Origin: Ascaphus truei
Taxonomy: Eukaryota > Chordata > Amphibia > Anura > Ascaphidae
DNA length: 64,000 nucleotides
Reading direction: 5' to 3'
Assembly: GCA_036426205.1 (NCBI GenBank)
Contig: CM071567.1
Coordinates: forward strand, 295,543,752-295,607,751
Shown: one piece after another, positions 10,177-22,141 of the stretch
Layout of the letters: every line of letters begins with the position of its first letter
How positions within the stretch are numbered: position 1 is the stretch's first letter
Notes under the pieces: model-generated
What the model saw: only the letters and a program-made list of their open reading frames with translations
Database searches by the model: none
What the model was told of the DNA's origin: nothing
Made by a program: the position numbers and the translations under genes

Positions 10177-12942
10177 ACAACCCACTGGGTGATATCCACG
10201 CTGTTAGGCTTGCATACAGGACAGATTGCTATGCACTACAATGCATGACTTGGTTTTGTGGCAGTGTACAGGATGTCGAAAGAGAAGAGACCTCATGCTA
10301 AAAAACTCAAGCAAAAAAAGAACAATACAAATGCACACCCATTTTATGCTGCATAAAAGCTTTGATGCATCCAACACCATTAAAGTCTTTCATCTATAGT
10401 GTTGCAAACTGAGTTGTTATTTACAGATTTGACCAGCACATAGATAACACTAGGGCCGTATTCACCAGTGCTGGGAAGACGGCTTATGGCCGTTAAATGA
10501 ATTGTTGCTGTAAGGTGTCTTCTAGCGCTAGCGATTATTTTTATGGAAAAGGGCCGATTTAGAAATATAACCTTAATGTTAGGCACTTCTGTAAGTTTTT
10601 GGTTTGGCAAAATATGTAACTGAAAACCCACCAAAAACTGATGGAGAAATCAGTTTTATGGAGCATGTAAAGAGAAATGAGAAATAAAATGCGGGGCTTC
10701 TCCAGCTTTGCTGGAAGTAAAGGATGTGCGTTAATATTGTTTTTTTTCTTTTTCTTCTGTCATTAACAGGGGGAATTTACAAGACTGATTTGAAGCCCAG
10801 TAAAATGAATCTTTCGATATAGGGAAATGTATCTGAATGTAACCTGTGTACCACCTGCGTTTAACTGAATATGCAACATCGAATCAATAAATTGTATGTA
10901 AATGCAACACCGGGTATTGTTCCATTTGTAGTTGGCCACGTAGGACAATTTAAAAAAAAATGTTTTTGAGAAGAACTACCTTACAGGGAAACGCTGATAT
11001 GTTTATTAGAGATTAGATAAGATAAGCAAAATATACCAACTCTGTGTTGTATTATTAAATTCCCATGTAGTAGATTACAACTGGACATGAAATACATACC
11101 ACAAGGTATCACTGTAATTATATATATTTGTTGGCTATTTCTACATCATTTGTACTATGTAAACTAAAGGCCATGTTTATTAAATGGATGAATAATGTTT
11201 ATATTATCACCATTCACTTGATGTTTTTATATTACTAGAGAGGACCTGCCCTTGCAGAATTTACAGGTTTAAAAAATGACTTGTCCATGAAGACAATTTA
11301 CAGTGCAATCTGGATATTTGATGACTGGTTTTTTTACCATACTTTTATTGACTCTCCACAGATATATTTAATTTCCTTGGTAAATGTACAATCTTATTCT
11401 GTGTTCGTTTTCTCCTGGAAATTCCACCAAACGTCTCTGATTGGCCTTTATCCAACATGCTTGTATTCATCGTCTCATCTTCGTGAAAGTTTATTACTGT
11501 TCCTTTGCCTCAGGCAGTCAGAGTGTTGCTGTTGGATGTTCCTATAACTAAGGGGGATGTTAAATGTAGTACTTGTGTTGTTCTCCAAAAACTTTTGTGG
11601 CCATGCAACCAGTAACTCATAGCTTATTAGAGGTCATGCTATACTGTGAAGGCCTCGTTGTAAATAGAAAGACGCCTTAAATCTTTACAGATGTAGCAAA
11701 TGTTACAGCTCCGTTAAAGCGATGTTTTGTGCCACAGCAGGCGCCTATTTAACTTAGAGCGTTTAATAAACGATGGCTAGAAGATAAAGCACTCGTTATT
11801 TAATGGCGTAACAGGGTAATAAGTTTGCTATCATCTGACATTAACACATTGACAGATGTAGCAAATGTTACAGCTCCCGTTAAAGCGAAGTGGTGTGTGC
11901 TGCAGGGCCTTTTTTAATATAGCGTGTTTAATACGATGGCTAAGATAAAGCACTCATTGTTAACGCGTCTGCTACATCGGTACGTGTCTTTAGACTGGAC
12001 CACAGCTAAGCATCGGCGCGTTTACAGAAGCGTATTAAATTAACAATTGTTTTCTCCAAATGTTTTGTATTGCTATTAAAATTTTTTGCCCATTCAGTAC
12101 ACCTAGAAAGAGAGCTCTTTAAGTAAGGCTTATGAGTACATCAAAACTTGAACAAGATTTCCAGTGCACAAAGTACATAAGTGTGAGTGTACAGAGTACT
12201 TGTTTATTATAAGCACATTTCAATGCAGGAATCATAATACTGCTAAGGTTGGCTCTGTTGATATATGACCTACATAGTCTTGATTGTTGTGTGTTATGTG
12301 ATTTGTTGCACCCATTACATTCTGGATAATGGCAGTATTGTTGCTGTTGCGCAGCAGGATCCTTTGACAAAGAAAATAGGCAGCAATATAAAAACCATAG
12401 TCGAAATTTCATTATTTGCAAAGAGCTCCCTGCCTAGTTTTGGGCAAGTGTGATAATGAGTGTTTCATACTGCCTTTTGTCAGCCGGCCGCCTGTAACAG
12501 CCACTGTCCTTTCACACATCTATAAGTACGCAGTAGCATCAAATGAGACTTTAGAAATGCATCTAGTGTTCTCACACTAATATCACATGGCAGCATAGCA
12601 AATACTAAACATATCAATTCTATTCAAACTCACTCTGCTCACAAAGCTATAGGTAACATGTACCGTACTCTGAATCAAAGATGGTTCAGTATCTTCAGGA
12701 CACACAAATAACGTTTATGTTTGAAGAGACATAAATGCTATTTACTGACAAACAGTATGTGTTTTTCTCACCATGACACAACAGCACAATGTATCATGCC
12801 AAAATTGATGCAGTAAGTTCTTCCAGGCAGGGTCTCTTCTCCTAATGTCTCTTTTATGTTGAAGCGAGATTCCATTAGGTCACGCGTTTACTGCTATATA
12901 AAGCACTGTGCACATGGATGGCGCTATATAAATAAAGATATA

Positions 12943-13254
12943 CAGGCATACCCCGGTTTATAGGACACTCCCTTTAAGTACACTCGCGAGTAAGTACATG
13001 TCACCCAGTAGGCAAACGGCAGTCTCACGCATGCGCTGTCAGCACGTCCTGAAGCAATCCGGCTCCCGAAGCTGTGTGCAAGCAGGGAGACTATAGAGCC
13101 TGTTACACATGCATTATTACATCAGTTTGCACGTATATGATGATTGCAGTACAGTACATGCATCGATAAGTGGGGAATAGGTAGTGCTTCACTTTAAGCA
13201 CATTTTCGCTTATCATACTGCTCCGGTCCCATTGTGTTGAATTGGGGTATGCCT
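12943..13254. mobile_element. Tigger/pogo-like MITE (copy 2)
   Basis: Counterpart of 3731-4052. The CAGGCATACC and GGTATGCCTG ends and flanking TA are kept. It is ten bases shorter through scattered indels. Confidence 0.7.
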
Positions 13255-13818
13255 GTAATGCAATAAAGAGATACATTTCATGGGCAAAAAGCTGCACCTT
13301 ATTAACAAAGGAAAAAAACAATTTTTTTTGTTTATATAATCCCAAAGCAATTTTGCCCAGAATTGGACCACTTTTGGCTGGATACAGGGACTTTTATAAG
13401 AGGAAAGAAGAAAGCACAATTATATTCATAGAAACTGAGAAAGTAGAGCTGGGCATAAAGAAAAACATAGCGTGAATATTAATTTTATAACCACTAAATA
13501 GAACATGTAATCCTACATATAAATCCGTTTGCATAAAAAGTTAATATTTTATCTTTGCTAATATTGTGAAAGCCACAACTTGGGAAGCATTTATGGAAAA
13601 ATACATTTTAAAGTCTAACAATAGCCTACAGATTGGAACAGCCGTTATTGCTCCCAATGGGACGTTGTACGGGAAGGGTGAGGGGGGGGAGACAACACAC
13701 CAAAGGAAGCAGCCACCATTTTTAAATGCATTAGCTGCGCATGAAGAAGTGGTAGTGCTAGTGTGTCATCACACGCGCCAACGGGTGCCGTGATGCTTGC
13801 TACATCTGTACCCTAGAA

Positions 13819-14022
13819 CAGGGGCTCATCTTCAGTCTCAAGCCCCCCAAACAGGTTTCAGGATATCCCTGTTTCAGCACAGGTGGCTCAATCACAGGCT
13901 TAGACTGAGCCTTGATTGAGCCACCTGTGCTGAAGCAGGTACTGGTTGAGCACCAGTGCGAAGCTTGAATATCTGAAAACCTGACCTGTTGTCGGGGCTT
14001 GATGACTGGAGCTGGACTCCTG
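13819..14022. mobile_element. hAT-type MITE (copy 2, B)
   Basis: Counterpart of 4624-4836, with CCCTAGAA and CCCTAAAT flanks again present and several bases missing inside. Confidence 0.65.
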
Positions 14023-14474
14023 CCCTAAATCATAATTGTGTGTTGTATATGTAAGTGAAACGCGTAGCCCGTTTTAATAACTACTGTATAGTGTAATTGG
14101 AGGTGGATTTGATTAGAAAAAAACAACACTTTTTAAACTTGGGATATAATTATGCTAGTTTAATGCCAATATCCTGGTGAATTTGTATTGCCTAAAAGAC
14201 TAATAATAAGGCATTCTATAAACCCTCATAAAAAAAATTGCCCTGCCGTTTACGCCGCCTTTTTTTGAGTGTTGCTATCATTCTTCTGAAGCCTCGATTA
14301 CCTGTGATAGCAAAATTCCCAAAATGGGCGAGTAACCGGTGACGTGATGTTCGCCTCTCAAAAGGGCAAAACTGGGCGATTTTTCTTTCCCAGCTGCTGA
14401 GAGATCTAAACAGAGAGAGCCGCCTCTCCCTGCGCAAATCTCGCCCGAAAGTATGTTTGTAATAAAAATGTTAA

Positions 14475-14735
14475 TACTAGTGAAGATGAGCAGGGTGTCT
14501 CCAGATCAGAACCGCGTTGATTTCAGATCCGGAGACCCCCTGGTTCCCGAGATACAGGCCCCGTTATGGGGTGCCGGTACCTCCTATGCATTTTATTCCC
14601 ACGGTCACGTGACTGGGATTTAAAAGCATGGAAGACCGGCACCACATAACGGGGCCTGTATCTCGGGAACCAGGGGTCCCCAGACCTCAAATCAGCCACA
14701 CTACAGCTCCGGGACCCCCTGCTCATCTACATTTT
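14475..14735. repeat. palindrome (copy 2)
   Basis: Counterpart of 5311-5560. The symmetry is now broken by small indels in the right half, although both halves of a real palindrome would be expected to match as well as in copy 1. Confidence 0.75.
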
Positions 14736-15411
14736 TAATCAAATTTATATAAAACAGCTTCATTACCTTAATACCTTTTATTGCTGGATTCATGCCGAGG
14801 GCCTCCGGTGCTTATATTAAAGGGTATCAGCTCCAGAGACTCCGGCATGAATCTAATACGGAAAATGCATTTTTTTTCTAAGTCCCCTCTCGCCGCCATC
14901 TCAGCAGTTCTCCCAGCCTCACGCCAACTTTTCCTAGCATAGGATTTTGGGAGAAATTTGCCTTTCTAGGGCCGCGATTAGCCCGATAAGCTAACGCGGC
15001 TACTAGAATTACACGAGTTTCAGAACCTGCCTGGCCGCTTATCGCCAAAAACCTGGCAAATTCTTTTTTTTTTTTGAGGACTGAAATTTGGGGCAATATG
15101 TCTTTATCGCCCTACTATCGACGTTACTGAATAGCAGTAGGCATTTTGGCCGATAAGTATTTCTTTTTAGGGAGAGAATGACAAGGCATTATTTATCTCT
15201 ACTAGTGTAATGTTAATAATATTTTTGCGTTTAGGAAACAAAGTATGTCACTGCTCCCGACCCCCTTGCCCCCCCCAAAAAAAGTAATTTCACTGCCATG
15301 CTAAATCGCTTGCTCATCACAATGGCGAGCTGTAACTGTTGAGCTCCTCCCATACATTTGAAGCAGTGATCACTTAGAACATGAATCTATAAGGGAAATG
15401 GACCCTTAATA

Positions 15412-15641
15412 CAGGGTTCTCACTCTAGCTCAAGAACTCCCCAAAAGGTCAGTTTAAGGATATCCCTGCTTCAGCACAGGTGGCTAAGTCGAAGAGCCTG
15501 CTTCAGCACAGGTGGCTAAGTCGAAGAGCTGCTTCAGCACAGGTGGCTACATCAGTGACTGAGCTCACCCCTGTGCTGAAGCAGGGTTATCTGAAAACCT
15601 TACCTGTTGGGGAAACTGAGGATGGAGTTGAGGGACCCCTG
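15412..15641. mobile_element. hAT-type MITE with internal triplication (copy 2, C)
   Basis: Counterpart of 6272-6505. The same three tandem internal units are present, which argues that the two copies derive from one locus. Confidence 0.65.
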
Positions 15642-16008
15642 GCTTAATTGCATAATTTGAAAAAGATTAACTAGCATTAACTGTGTTTAAATCTAAGGAA
15701 TGATATTGAGCTGCAATGGTTACTGAAAGTGTAATTTAAGAGCATTGTTGCATAACACAATTTCAGACAGCTGCCTTAGTTATGCGTAAAGGATGATATT
15801 AATGTACATTAGGAATGGTTTTACACGTTAATGAACTGTGAAGACAAAGGAGTATTGAGTCACGTGTGTAGCGTGCTGGTGGAGTTGTAAAACACACAAC
15901 TGAAATCACATAGCAGTTATTTTGTGTTTCAATACACAGTACAATTCTCCTACTGTATATCTGTTTCTTTTGCAATGCCTATAAAGCTTGTACAATAGTT
16001 TATAAGTA

Positions 16009-16511
16009 CAGCTAAACCCCGGTATAACGCGCCTCGTTATACCGCGATTGGTTATAACGCGGTTCCCGTGGTCCTGCCACTGACACACCACATGCTCATT
16101 GCTCACACTGACACACTGCACACACACACTGCCACACTGCACACACACTGCACACTGCACACACTGCTCATTGCTCACACTGCACAACACTGACACACCT
16201 GCACACACAACTGCACACAATTATTATATAGAAATAAACAGACAACTGCACTTAACAGATGTACAGTATTTTGCCTGTTACAACGTCTTGTGACTTTGTT
16301 CACAAAGGTAAGGGGGTGGGAAGTCATTGTGCTGTGGGTTGGGGGGTGGCGGGGCCCGCGCTGCGGTACGGCGGGCCGTACTGTGGGGGGGGGGGGTTAG
16401 CAGGTCTGTGTGGTGAGTGCGAGTGCCTGTCTGTGTGTGTGGGTGTGAGTGCCTCGTGAGTGCCTGCATTGTGTTCGCGCGTGTGTGTGTAGAGTGTCGT
16501 GAGTGCCGGTG

Positions 16512-16552
<41 letters not shown>

Positions 16553-18378
16553 TATGTATGAGTGCTCCAGCCCGAGTCCGTGGAGGAGGGGGGGGGAGAG
16601 TAGCGGGTCCCTCCTGCAGCACAGTGGAGGGAGTGGGGGAGAGTAGCAGCTCCCTCCTGAGTCCGGGGAGGGGGAGAGAGTAGCAGTCCTCCTGCAGCCG
16701 GGGAGGGGGGGGAGAGTAGAGCTCCCTCCTGCAGCCGTGTAGGGAGGGGGGGGGGGGAGTAGCAGCTCCCTCGCAGTCCGGGAGGGGGGGGGGAGAGTAG
16801 CGGGTCCCTCCGTCAAGCCACGCCCCCCTCCCTGTCAAACTCCCACCTCCCGCTCCGGCTCTTACACTTACTTACACACCACTCAGACACTACACACACT
16901 AACACATTACACACACTTAGACACTACAGACACTCACACACACTCAGACACCCACGACACTTAGCACACTTACGCACACTCACACACACTTACAGAACTC
17001 ACACACACTCACACACACTTACACACCACTTACCACACTTAGACACACTTAGACCACAGACACTCACACACACCTACACACACTTACAGACACTTACGCC
17101 CTCACACCACACCACCATCACACCTACACACTACACCCACGCACACTTACGCACACTCACACACACGTATAGTAGCACTACAGACACTCACACACACTCA
17201 CACACACTCACACACACTTACACACACACTTAGACAACCTCACTAGACACTCACACACACCATCCACACTTTACACACTACACACATCACACCACACTTC
17301 ACCACGCACACTTATAAGACACTCTCACACCACCACACACACTTACCACACTTACACACACTCACACACATACCCCCCACTTATCTCACACCTACACAGG
17401 ACACTCACACACACTCACAACACACTTCACAGACACACACACTCCAACACTCACATCCACTTACAGACCATCACACACACTTTACAGACCTCACATCCAC
17501 CTTCACAACCACACTCACACACATACACACACTTAGACATCACAGCACCTCACACACACCACACACACTTACAGACCACACACACATACAGACACTCACC
17601 ACACATCACACTACACTACAGACACTCACACACTCACAACACTTACAGACACTACAGACCCCCTCACACTACACACACTTACACACACTACACACACACT
17701 TCACATACACTTACACCACACTACAGACACTTACACACACTCACACCCACATACACACACCCATATACACACACACACTTCCTCCCATAAACATACCACA
17801 CACACTCCTCACTCTACACAGACGGGGGGTGGGGTGGAGCAGAGGAAAGGCCGCGACAACCACCACCCGCTCCCCCCCCTCCCTCCACGCGCAGGCAGGG
17901 AGCACCGGGGACAGCGGTGGGGAGAAGAAACCCCCGCTACACCTCCATGGAGGCAGCGGGATTGAGGTAAGCGGCGACCTGAGGGACATCCCCGCTCCCA
18001 TCTCCTGCCCGGCCCCCGGGTGACGGGGGAATCGGGACAGGAGGGACATCCCCGCTCCATCTCCTGCCCCGCGGCCTGTCCGCGGTGACAGGGGGAAGCG
18101 GGGACAGGAGGACACCCCGCGTCCCATCTCCTGCCCCGCGGCCTGTCCCGCGGTGACAGGGGAAGCGGGGACAGGAGGGACATCCCCGCTCCCATCTCCT
18201 GCCCCGCGGGCTGTCCCGCGGTGACAGGGGAAGCGGGAGCGGAGGACATGCCCGCTCCCATCTCTGTCCCGCGGGATGAATATGCGTAAAGGCGGCGGCC
18301 ATTTTTTTTTTCGCGGACCCGTTAGTAAAGCGGTGTCTCGGGGTGGACCCCGAGACCCGCGTTATACGGGGTTAGCTG
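16009..18378. mobile_element. 2.3 kb Tigger-like element (copy 2)
   Basis: Counterpart of 6889-9237 with TA flanks. The CA-rich field is the most divergent part of the two copies, as expected if read errors are concentrated in simple repeats. Confidence 0.7.
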
Positions 18379-18829
18379 TACATGTGTATAGCATGCGAAT
18401 ATTGACCATGAAAAACCTTGAAACCAAATTAAAATATCGCTTGTGAGCACATCACATGTCTCAGACAGGTCTGCAAACCTGCTTTTCCCCATTATCTCCT
18501 AGCATACAGTGCTTCCACCGCAGCAAGGGATTCTGGGAAATGACATGCAAATTAGTGTCACCTTCTGATTCTAATCATATAACATGGATCCCTGTGAGTT
18601 TATGCCGTGCCGTATTCCCACTCTTTAGCACAGCCTGGGTTAAAGAGTGCATAAGCAGCAGTAACCTGCACACAGACAGCTGTTTCAACTTTGGGCCTCA
18701 TCACCAATTTCAAGGAAGTGCTGCAAATAACAGTGGTGGATTTGGTCATTATAAACTGTTTTTATACATAATGCTGCTTGACAGATGTTATAGGTGAAGG
18801 ACAATGTGGGACCCCACTTATAGTAAAGG

Positions 18830-18855
18830 NNNNNNNNNNNNNNNNNNNNNNNNNN
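18830..18855. other. assembly gap (26 N)
   Basis: A run of 26 undetermined bases. The sequence before it is the end of copy 2, and the sequence after it starts inside the left arm of the hairpin that also ends copy 1 (compare 9694). The gap therefore sits at a hairpin known from the other copy. Confidence 1.
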
Positions 18856-19049
18856 TTTAATATGTTGAAACTCAGAGAAGCAGAAGCATTTGAAATTATT
18901 TTATTTACAATATATTTTTTTATAATATACACATACGTTGAAAAATAATTTCAAATGCTTCTGCTTCTCTGAGTTTCAACATATTAAACATATTACTATA
19001 ATATGGGGTCCCACATGTCACTTCACCTATAACATCTGTCAAGCAGCAT

Positions 19050-19050
<1 letters not shown>
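18856..19050. repeat. hairpin resuming after the gap
   Basis: Inner arms and loop repeat 9694-9830. The right arm then runs on to 19050 as the complement of about 9632-9693 (and of 18768-18829 before the gap). Total arm length is roughly 110 bases, so this is probably a fold-back repeat. Confidence 0.85.
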
Positions 19051-19082
<32 letters not shown>

Positions 19083-19255
19083 CACACAAAAACAAATGGG
19101 GTAGCCGGCACTCACAATACCATAAACAGTTTGCACTGCATGTCCTATACCAATAGTAAGAGAAAAGTAATCCACTACAGCAGGAGCAGACACAAGACAA
19201 CACTCAAAGGTAAGAAAGAAAACTTGTATTCAAAAATAAACATAGCACAAACATT

Positions 19256-19285
19256 CCCAACGTTTTGGTCCTCGTGGGACCTCAG
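19256..19285 (-). ncRNA. hammerhead-ribozyme-like motif, degenerate
   Basis: On the minus strand it reads CTGAGG, a GTCC...GGAC stem, then CAAAACGTTG. This resembles the hammerhead core (CUGANGA, stem II, GAAA), with changes in the first box and G12 replaced by A. It abuts a 236 bp palindrome with the matching AACGT/GAAACGT motif. Probably an inactive relic. Confidence 0.3.
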
Positions 19286-19521
19286 GAGTCCGCTGCACTC
19301 ACTGGTTAGTATAAATAGTTAAACAGTTTGATTCATATCACAAACATCAGAGGTAAATACAAGAAAGGACGGAGCGACGTTGCGGACCTCCCGGGCCTTT
19401 ATCTAGCTCCAGGAGGTCCGAAACGTCGCTCCGTCCTTTCTTGTACAGTATTTACCCCTGATGTTTGTGATATTAATTAAACCGTTTACTATTTATACTA
19501 ACCAGTGAGTGCTGCGGACTC
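19286..19521. repeat. 236 bp palindrome with GAAACGTC motif
   Basis: Arms from GAGTCCGCTGCACTC (19286) to the complementary GAGTGCTGCGGACTC (ending 19521), centred near 19403, with a loop around 19388-19418. The right arm carries GGAGGTCCGAAACGTCGC, similar to the 3' half of a hammerhead. It belongs to the same class of inverted PLE-like repeats as 40851-41044. Confidence 0.8.
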
Positions 19522-20086
19522 TTTGGATTTTTGTTCTATATATATATATATATATTTATATAATATCTTGTCCTGTCACCTGTGTTCCTGGTTTGTTATT
19601 GGATATTCATGAGAATATGATAGACACCTCTCCATTGTCATTCAATGTTGTCAGCTGTTGCCAGGCTGACCCTTGTCCTCCCCGCAGCTCCAGGGAAGGT
19701 GAAGCCATGGGTAACATCAGAGGGTACATGTTAGTGAACTGGGCTGTCCGCGACTAGTTTCCCCCTGTGCGGGGATTGCTGCTTTCAGTTTCCTCTGGTA
19801 ATCCTGAGCCACGGGAAACATACGTCTGACTACATCTGTGAGTGAGAACAATGAAATATTTGCAGGCTTTTAATAATTATTTTAAATGCATGTATTTATT
19901 TTATTTGTAAATGTACCAATTACCAGATGTTATTGTATTTACTATATAATTTTAAATAGTTCAATTGGATCTGTGTGGAACAGCATATTTAAATGACATT
20001 TGGTTTCAGGAATTATATTTGGTTTCCTTACGCATGCATTTACCACAGCACCAAATAAACTTTCATTTGTCTTTCTTTTTTTTTAG

Positions 20087-21002
20087 GACTAACTCCCCCA
20101 ACTACCCCTCCTCACAAAGCCAACCAAGATAATCCTTTCAGGACTTCTCCTAAACTGAAGTCATCTTGCAAGTCTACTGTGCCACCTACTAAAAAATCTC
20201 GCTACATTGAGTCTTCCAGTATCCAAGTTATTAACCATACCAAGAAAGGTCCAGAGCAATCAGAACTGTATGCCCAGCTTAGCAAGACATCAGTGGTAAT
20301 CGTTGGACAAGAGGAAAAAAAGGCAAAACGACCCAGTTTACGACTTTTTGGAGACCATGATTACTGTCAGTTTATGAATTCAAAATCTGAAACATATATT
20401 AGCTTATCACAAGAACTACAGGCCACTAGACGACTTGAATGTAAGGATTCTTTGCCCGGAAAAAAGTTGCAAGTCTGTTCTTACACAAATCGAGAGCAGT
20501 TATACCAGAAAGGTACTTTTCAGGCAACCATGCCAAGTTCCCAGAACTCCAAAAGAAAACAGCTTCAAGACCAGGAAATCCGCGCTGAACTGAACAAGCA
20601 TTTTGGTCACCCAAAACAAGCCGTCTATGATGAAAAAAACAAAACCAGCGAACTGAGAGACAATAATTTTAGTGATGAGCAGTTCTCTAGACTACCTATG
20701 TTTTTAACTGCTGGACTAGGAATGGATAGTTTGTTTGACGATAGTGACGATGAAAATGATAAATTGTGCTATACTTGGGATGGAACACAGTCCTATTCAT
20801 TATTTGATGTATCTCCTTCTTGCTCGACTTTTAATTCTCCATGCAGATATTCAGTATCACAACCAACGTCCGTCATGTCACAAAGATCACAAAGGATTTG
20901 TTCCAGATCAAGATCTAGGTCCTTTTCTCAACACAGATCATCTTCTCATTCTCCATATTCCCGTTCAAGATCCAGATCACCGTCTAGCAGATCTTCTTCA
21001 GG
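20087..21002 (+). CDS. PPARGC1A: PGC-1alpha, large central exon (HCF motif, acidic patch, RS domain)
   Basis: PGC-1alpha is a nuclear transcriptional coactivator of mitochondrial biogenesis and energy metabolism. The exon follows a polypyrimidine tract and TTTTAG (acceptor at 20085-20086). It starts with two bases of a Gly codon, then LTPPTTPPHKANQDNPFRTS, and ends on GG before a GTGTGT donor. Visible elements in order: a Lys-rich stretch near TKKSRY; KRPSLRLFGDHDYCQ, where DHDY is the HCF-binding tetrapeptide of the family; RKQLQDQEIRAELNKHFGHP; the acidic MDSLFDDSDDENDK; then an RS-rich tail (SRSRSRSFS and SRSRSRSPSS). There is no initiator here; earlier exons with the activation domain and LXXLL motif lie before the window. 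Identification is by recall of the vertebrate family. Confidence 0.95.
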
Positions 21003-21792
21003 GTGTGTAAAATATCGAATTATTATTGAAATATTTGTATTTCAGAATTATGGACTTTATTGTGCCCTGTATTTATGATCAGTCCCTATAATAATACAAA
21101 ATCCCCTAATTGCAGGTCAGAAATTCGAGCTTTTCTAAATGTTGCTGTATTGCATTGTAAAATTAGTTGATAAAATGCAGTCATCAATGATATAAATATT
21201 ATGTGATAATGTTTAGTTGTAATATATTTAATATTCTAATAGAATAGTTTGAACTTTGTTTTATATATGTAGTTCATACAGGAGCTATTACAATGTTACA
21301 GTTCTGTTGATTAAATTGGTGTTGGGTATGAGATAAGCAGGTTGCAAATGCCAAAGAGCATTAACAGTACTCTCACTAAGCCACAGGCACAAAAAAGCCA
21401 AGAAGCGGATATTTCACACAAAATAAAAATCTCTAAACGCACCATGCATCTGATTTTACTCTTTACAATACTTCATAACATGAAAATACAATAGTCCTTT
21501 ATGTAGAAGAGAATTATAGTGTAATTAGATAGTTGCAAAATACAGTGCATTTAACTATTAACTGAAATTTACTAGAAGAAATTAAAGAAACAACTGGATA
21601 TTGTAGAATGTTTATTTTAAATTAGCAATATATACAGATAATACTAAGTCCTGAAGCTAACACTGTACCTTTCTTCAGCAACCAGATTTTTGATAGATAA
21701 TACTGGATTCTAGGTGATGTCGCTTAATTCTCAATAGGCAATTTACTTCTTTCTAAGTACTGTGCATACTGACTATTTATTCTTCTTCTAAG
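21003..21792 (+). other. PPARGC1A: PPARGC1A intron (after the large exon)
   Basis: AT-rich, starting GTGTGT and ending CTAAG. No feature seen inside. If the donor were missed, translation would run on to TGA at 21076-21078; a read-through transcript would truncate the RS domain and lose the RRM. Confidence 0.8.
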
Positions 21793-21888
21793 GTCTTGCT
21801 GCTGCTATGAGACAGATCATTGTAGACAAAGAAATTCTCCAATGTATGCACGATCACAGTCATCGTCACCATATGGTCGTAGGCCCAG
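21793..21888 (+). CDS. PPARGC1A: PGC-1alpha, RS-domain exon
   Basis: Acceptor CTAAG, donor AG|GTAAAG. The 96 bases encode a Cys/Tyr patch (SCCCYE), then RNSPMYARSQSSSPYGRRPR, continuing the RS region, which in this family is linked to RNA processing. Reading through the junction with the previous exon gives Gly where mammals have Arg (by recall), because that exon ends GG and this one starts G. The frame is then kept into the next exon (AG+A, Arg). The short size and phases agree with the family's gene structure. Confidence 0.9.
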
Positions 21889-22020
21889 GTAAAGATATTT
21901 GTTTTGACTTTATTTGTGTCTTGATTGTACAACACAGTATGATCATTTAGAATCCTGTTATTTTACAGTACATATCTATTTTTTTTAACTAATAAATAAT
22001 TTTGCACATTCATGACGTAG

Positions 22021-22141
22021 ATATGACAGCTACGAGGAATATCAACACGAAAGGCTGAAGAGGGAGGAGTACCGCAAGGAGTATGAAAAACGGGAATCAG
22101 AGCGGGCAAAACAAAGGGAGAGGCAAAGGCAAAAAGCAATC
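22021..22141 (+). CDS. PPARGC1A: PGC-1alpha, charged-helix exon before the RRM
   Basis: Acceptor GACGTAG, donor ATC|GTAAGC. The 121 bases finish an Arg codon and encode YDSYEEYQHERLKREEYRKE and a following Arg/Glu/Lys-rich helix ending RQRQKAI. This charged segment joins the RS domain to the RRM and is almost unchanged from other vertebrates. Phase 0 at its end matches the next exon, which starts on a full codon. Confidence 0.93.

Larger units (their letters stand above)
9860..18829 (+). repeat. long direct duplication, copy 2 (indel-rich)
   Basis: It repeats 577-9690 in full, slightly shorter overall (8970 versus 9114 bases). Most visible differences are one- or two-base losses or gains, often in homopolymers, rather than substitutions. 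It ends directly at a run of N. This is the pattern of raw long reads placed into a gap, so a real tandem duplication is less likely. Confidence 0.9.

Noticed and set aside
577..18829. A real recent tandem duplication
   Set aside because: Not excluded, but the indel-rich second copy ending at a gap and the hairpin restart fit an assembly artefact better.
19620..19756. Possible exon or 5' region (MIDTSPLSFNVVS... frame)
   Set aside because: No splice sites in frame with the PPARGC1A exon and no family match.
1..20086. Upstream PPARGC1A exons, including the short exon before the large one
   Set aside because: I searched for TPES/ELSGTA-type coding and splice sites and found none, so these exons are probably before the window or too short to recognise.
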